Source: Streptomyces sp. NBC_00344 (GTDB taxonomy: Bacteria > Actinomycetota > Actinomycetes > Streptomycetales > Streptomycetaceae). From it: 64,000 nt of DNA. The notes under the pieces are model-generated. The model saw only the letters and a list, made by a program, of their open reading frames with translations, had not been told where the DNA came from and did no database searches. This document shows positions 63,543-64,000 of the stretch, in pieces. Made by a program: the position numbers and the translations under genes. Location: contig NZ_CP107996.1 of the NCBI RefSeq assembly GCF_036088315.1, positions 1 through 64,000 of the forward strand, read 5' to 3'. Each line of letters begins with the position of its first letter. Positions within the stretch are counted from its first letter, which is position 1.

Positions 63543-64000
63543 TCAGACGCTGACGGTGCGAGGCGCGGTGACGGCGGGGCCGGCGCACTGCGCGTCGTAG
63601 TTGAGGCGCTTGAGCAGCAGGAGCATGCAGCCCCGGGTGAGCGCCACCTGGAAGATGGCGTAGGCGATGTCCGCGGTGATGGGGCCGTTCCGGTTGAGCA
63701 GGAACTGGCCGATGACCGGCGTCGTACCGCCCAGCAGCGTGCCGCACAGCTGGCAGCTTAGCGAGATGCCGGTGCAGCTCAGATGGGCGGGGAAGCGGCT
63801 CGCCAGCATGCGGGCAAGTTCGGCGTAGTGCGGGCAGTTCGGGATGGTGGCGACGGAGACACCGAGCATCGCCAGTTCGGGTGCCAGCACCACGAGCACG
63901 GCACGGGCCCAGCTCTCCATCCTGGTGGCGATGACCGCACCAAAGGGCTGCACGATGATCTGGGTGATGTTGGCGACGAGGATGACCGTGAGGCCAGGTC
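63543..64000 (-). CDS. MFS transporter (metabolite:H+ symporter type), partial
   Basis: The open frame runs past the right edge of the window, so only the C-terminal ~150 residues are visible. VILVANITQIIVQPFGAVIA and ADIAYAIFQVALTRGCMLLL with a basic C-terminus fit the last helices of MHS-type symporters. The segment between (ELARMLASRFPAHLSCTGIS, GTLLGGTTPVIGQFLLNRNG) agrees. The substrate cannot be judged from this part. Convergent with the transglycosylase. Confidence 0.8.
   Translation of the reverse strand, partial: PGLTVILVANITQIIVQPFGAVIATRMESWARAVLVVLAPELAMLGVSVATIPNCPHYAELARMLASRFPAHLSCTGISLSCQLCGTLLGGTTPVIGQFLLNRNGPITADIAYAIFQVALTRGCMLLLLKRLNYDAQCAGPAVTAPRTVSV

Noticed and set aside
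1..64000. tRNA, rRNA or biosynthetic gene cluster
   Set aside because: No cloverleaf or rRNA sequence was recognised, and no PKS/NRPS/terpene core enzyme is present.

Overview
The window is high-GC DNA of the genus Streptomyces or a close relative, and it starts at the physical end of a linear replicon. Bases 1-164 are a run of palindromes matching the archetypal Streptomyces telomere. The first intact gene (529-2991) encodes a TtrA-type telomere-linked helicase. The sequence cannot show whether the replicon is a chromosome arm or a linear plasmid; no tap/tpg terminal-protein genes, rRNA, tRNA or replication origin were seen.

Layout. 0-5.6 kb: telomere, ttrA, a zinc-ribbon membrane protein, the tail of a B12-dependent ribonucleotide reductase, a small membrane protein and a gene-free block of stem-loops. 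5.6-16.4 kb: stand-alone enzymes (DinB-like, GNATs, glyoxalase-like, DoxX, alpha/beta hydrolase, DUF4132-like) among fragments of TnsA, IS transposases, a Glu/Asp racemase and a dienelactone hydrolase, plus a frameshifted gene carrying nine 9-bp repeats. 16.4-23.3 kb: mostly a graveyard of truncated IS5, ISL3, IS481, IS6, integrase and endonuclease genes around an intact HIT protein and a YhgE/Pip-type membrane protein. 23.3-31.5 kb: the best-preserved metabolic stretch, with two SDRs, a divergent TetR regulator, an aldo/keto reductase, two hydrolases and an enoyl-CoA hydratase. 31.5-33.7 kb: broken genes, including a nicotinamidase with an amber codon.

33.7-41.2 kb is a segment bracketed by 133-bp direct repeats (about 91% identical by eye). 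It holds two genes of a tyrosine-recombinase trio (the second with a 1-nt deletion, the third missing), a DUF6000 gene, a GNAT, and two complementary halves of IS5-type transposase in reversed order. 41.3-48.5 kb: a decayed SpoIIE phosphatase, an intact STAS protein, a PiT phosphate transporter with a small membrane partner, and a cyclic-nucleotide-binding/thioredoxin-reductase-like fusion. 48.7-51.8 kb: a tight three-gene operon diverging from a LysR regulator and another VOC enzyme, with a LysR-box palindrome between them; this is the most coherent candidate functional unit. 51.8-54.2 kb is fragments again. 54.2-63.2 kb is better preserved: methyltransferase, two-component system, small membrane proteins, a PAS-GAF-SpoIIE phosphatase and a secreted transglycosylase. 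An MFS transporter gene runs off the right edge.

About forty features are truncated, frameshifted or carry stops, mostly one-hit breaks in otherwise well-preserved sequence. Decay near a telomere is expected, but uncorrected indel errors could explain some single-base frameshifts. Family names come from recognition of motifs and remembered family sequences; no database search was run.
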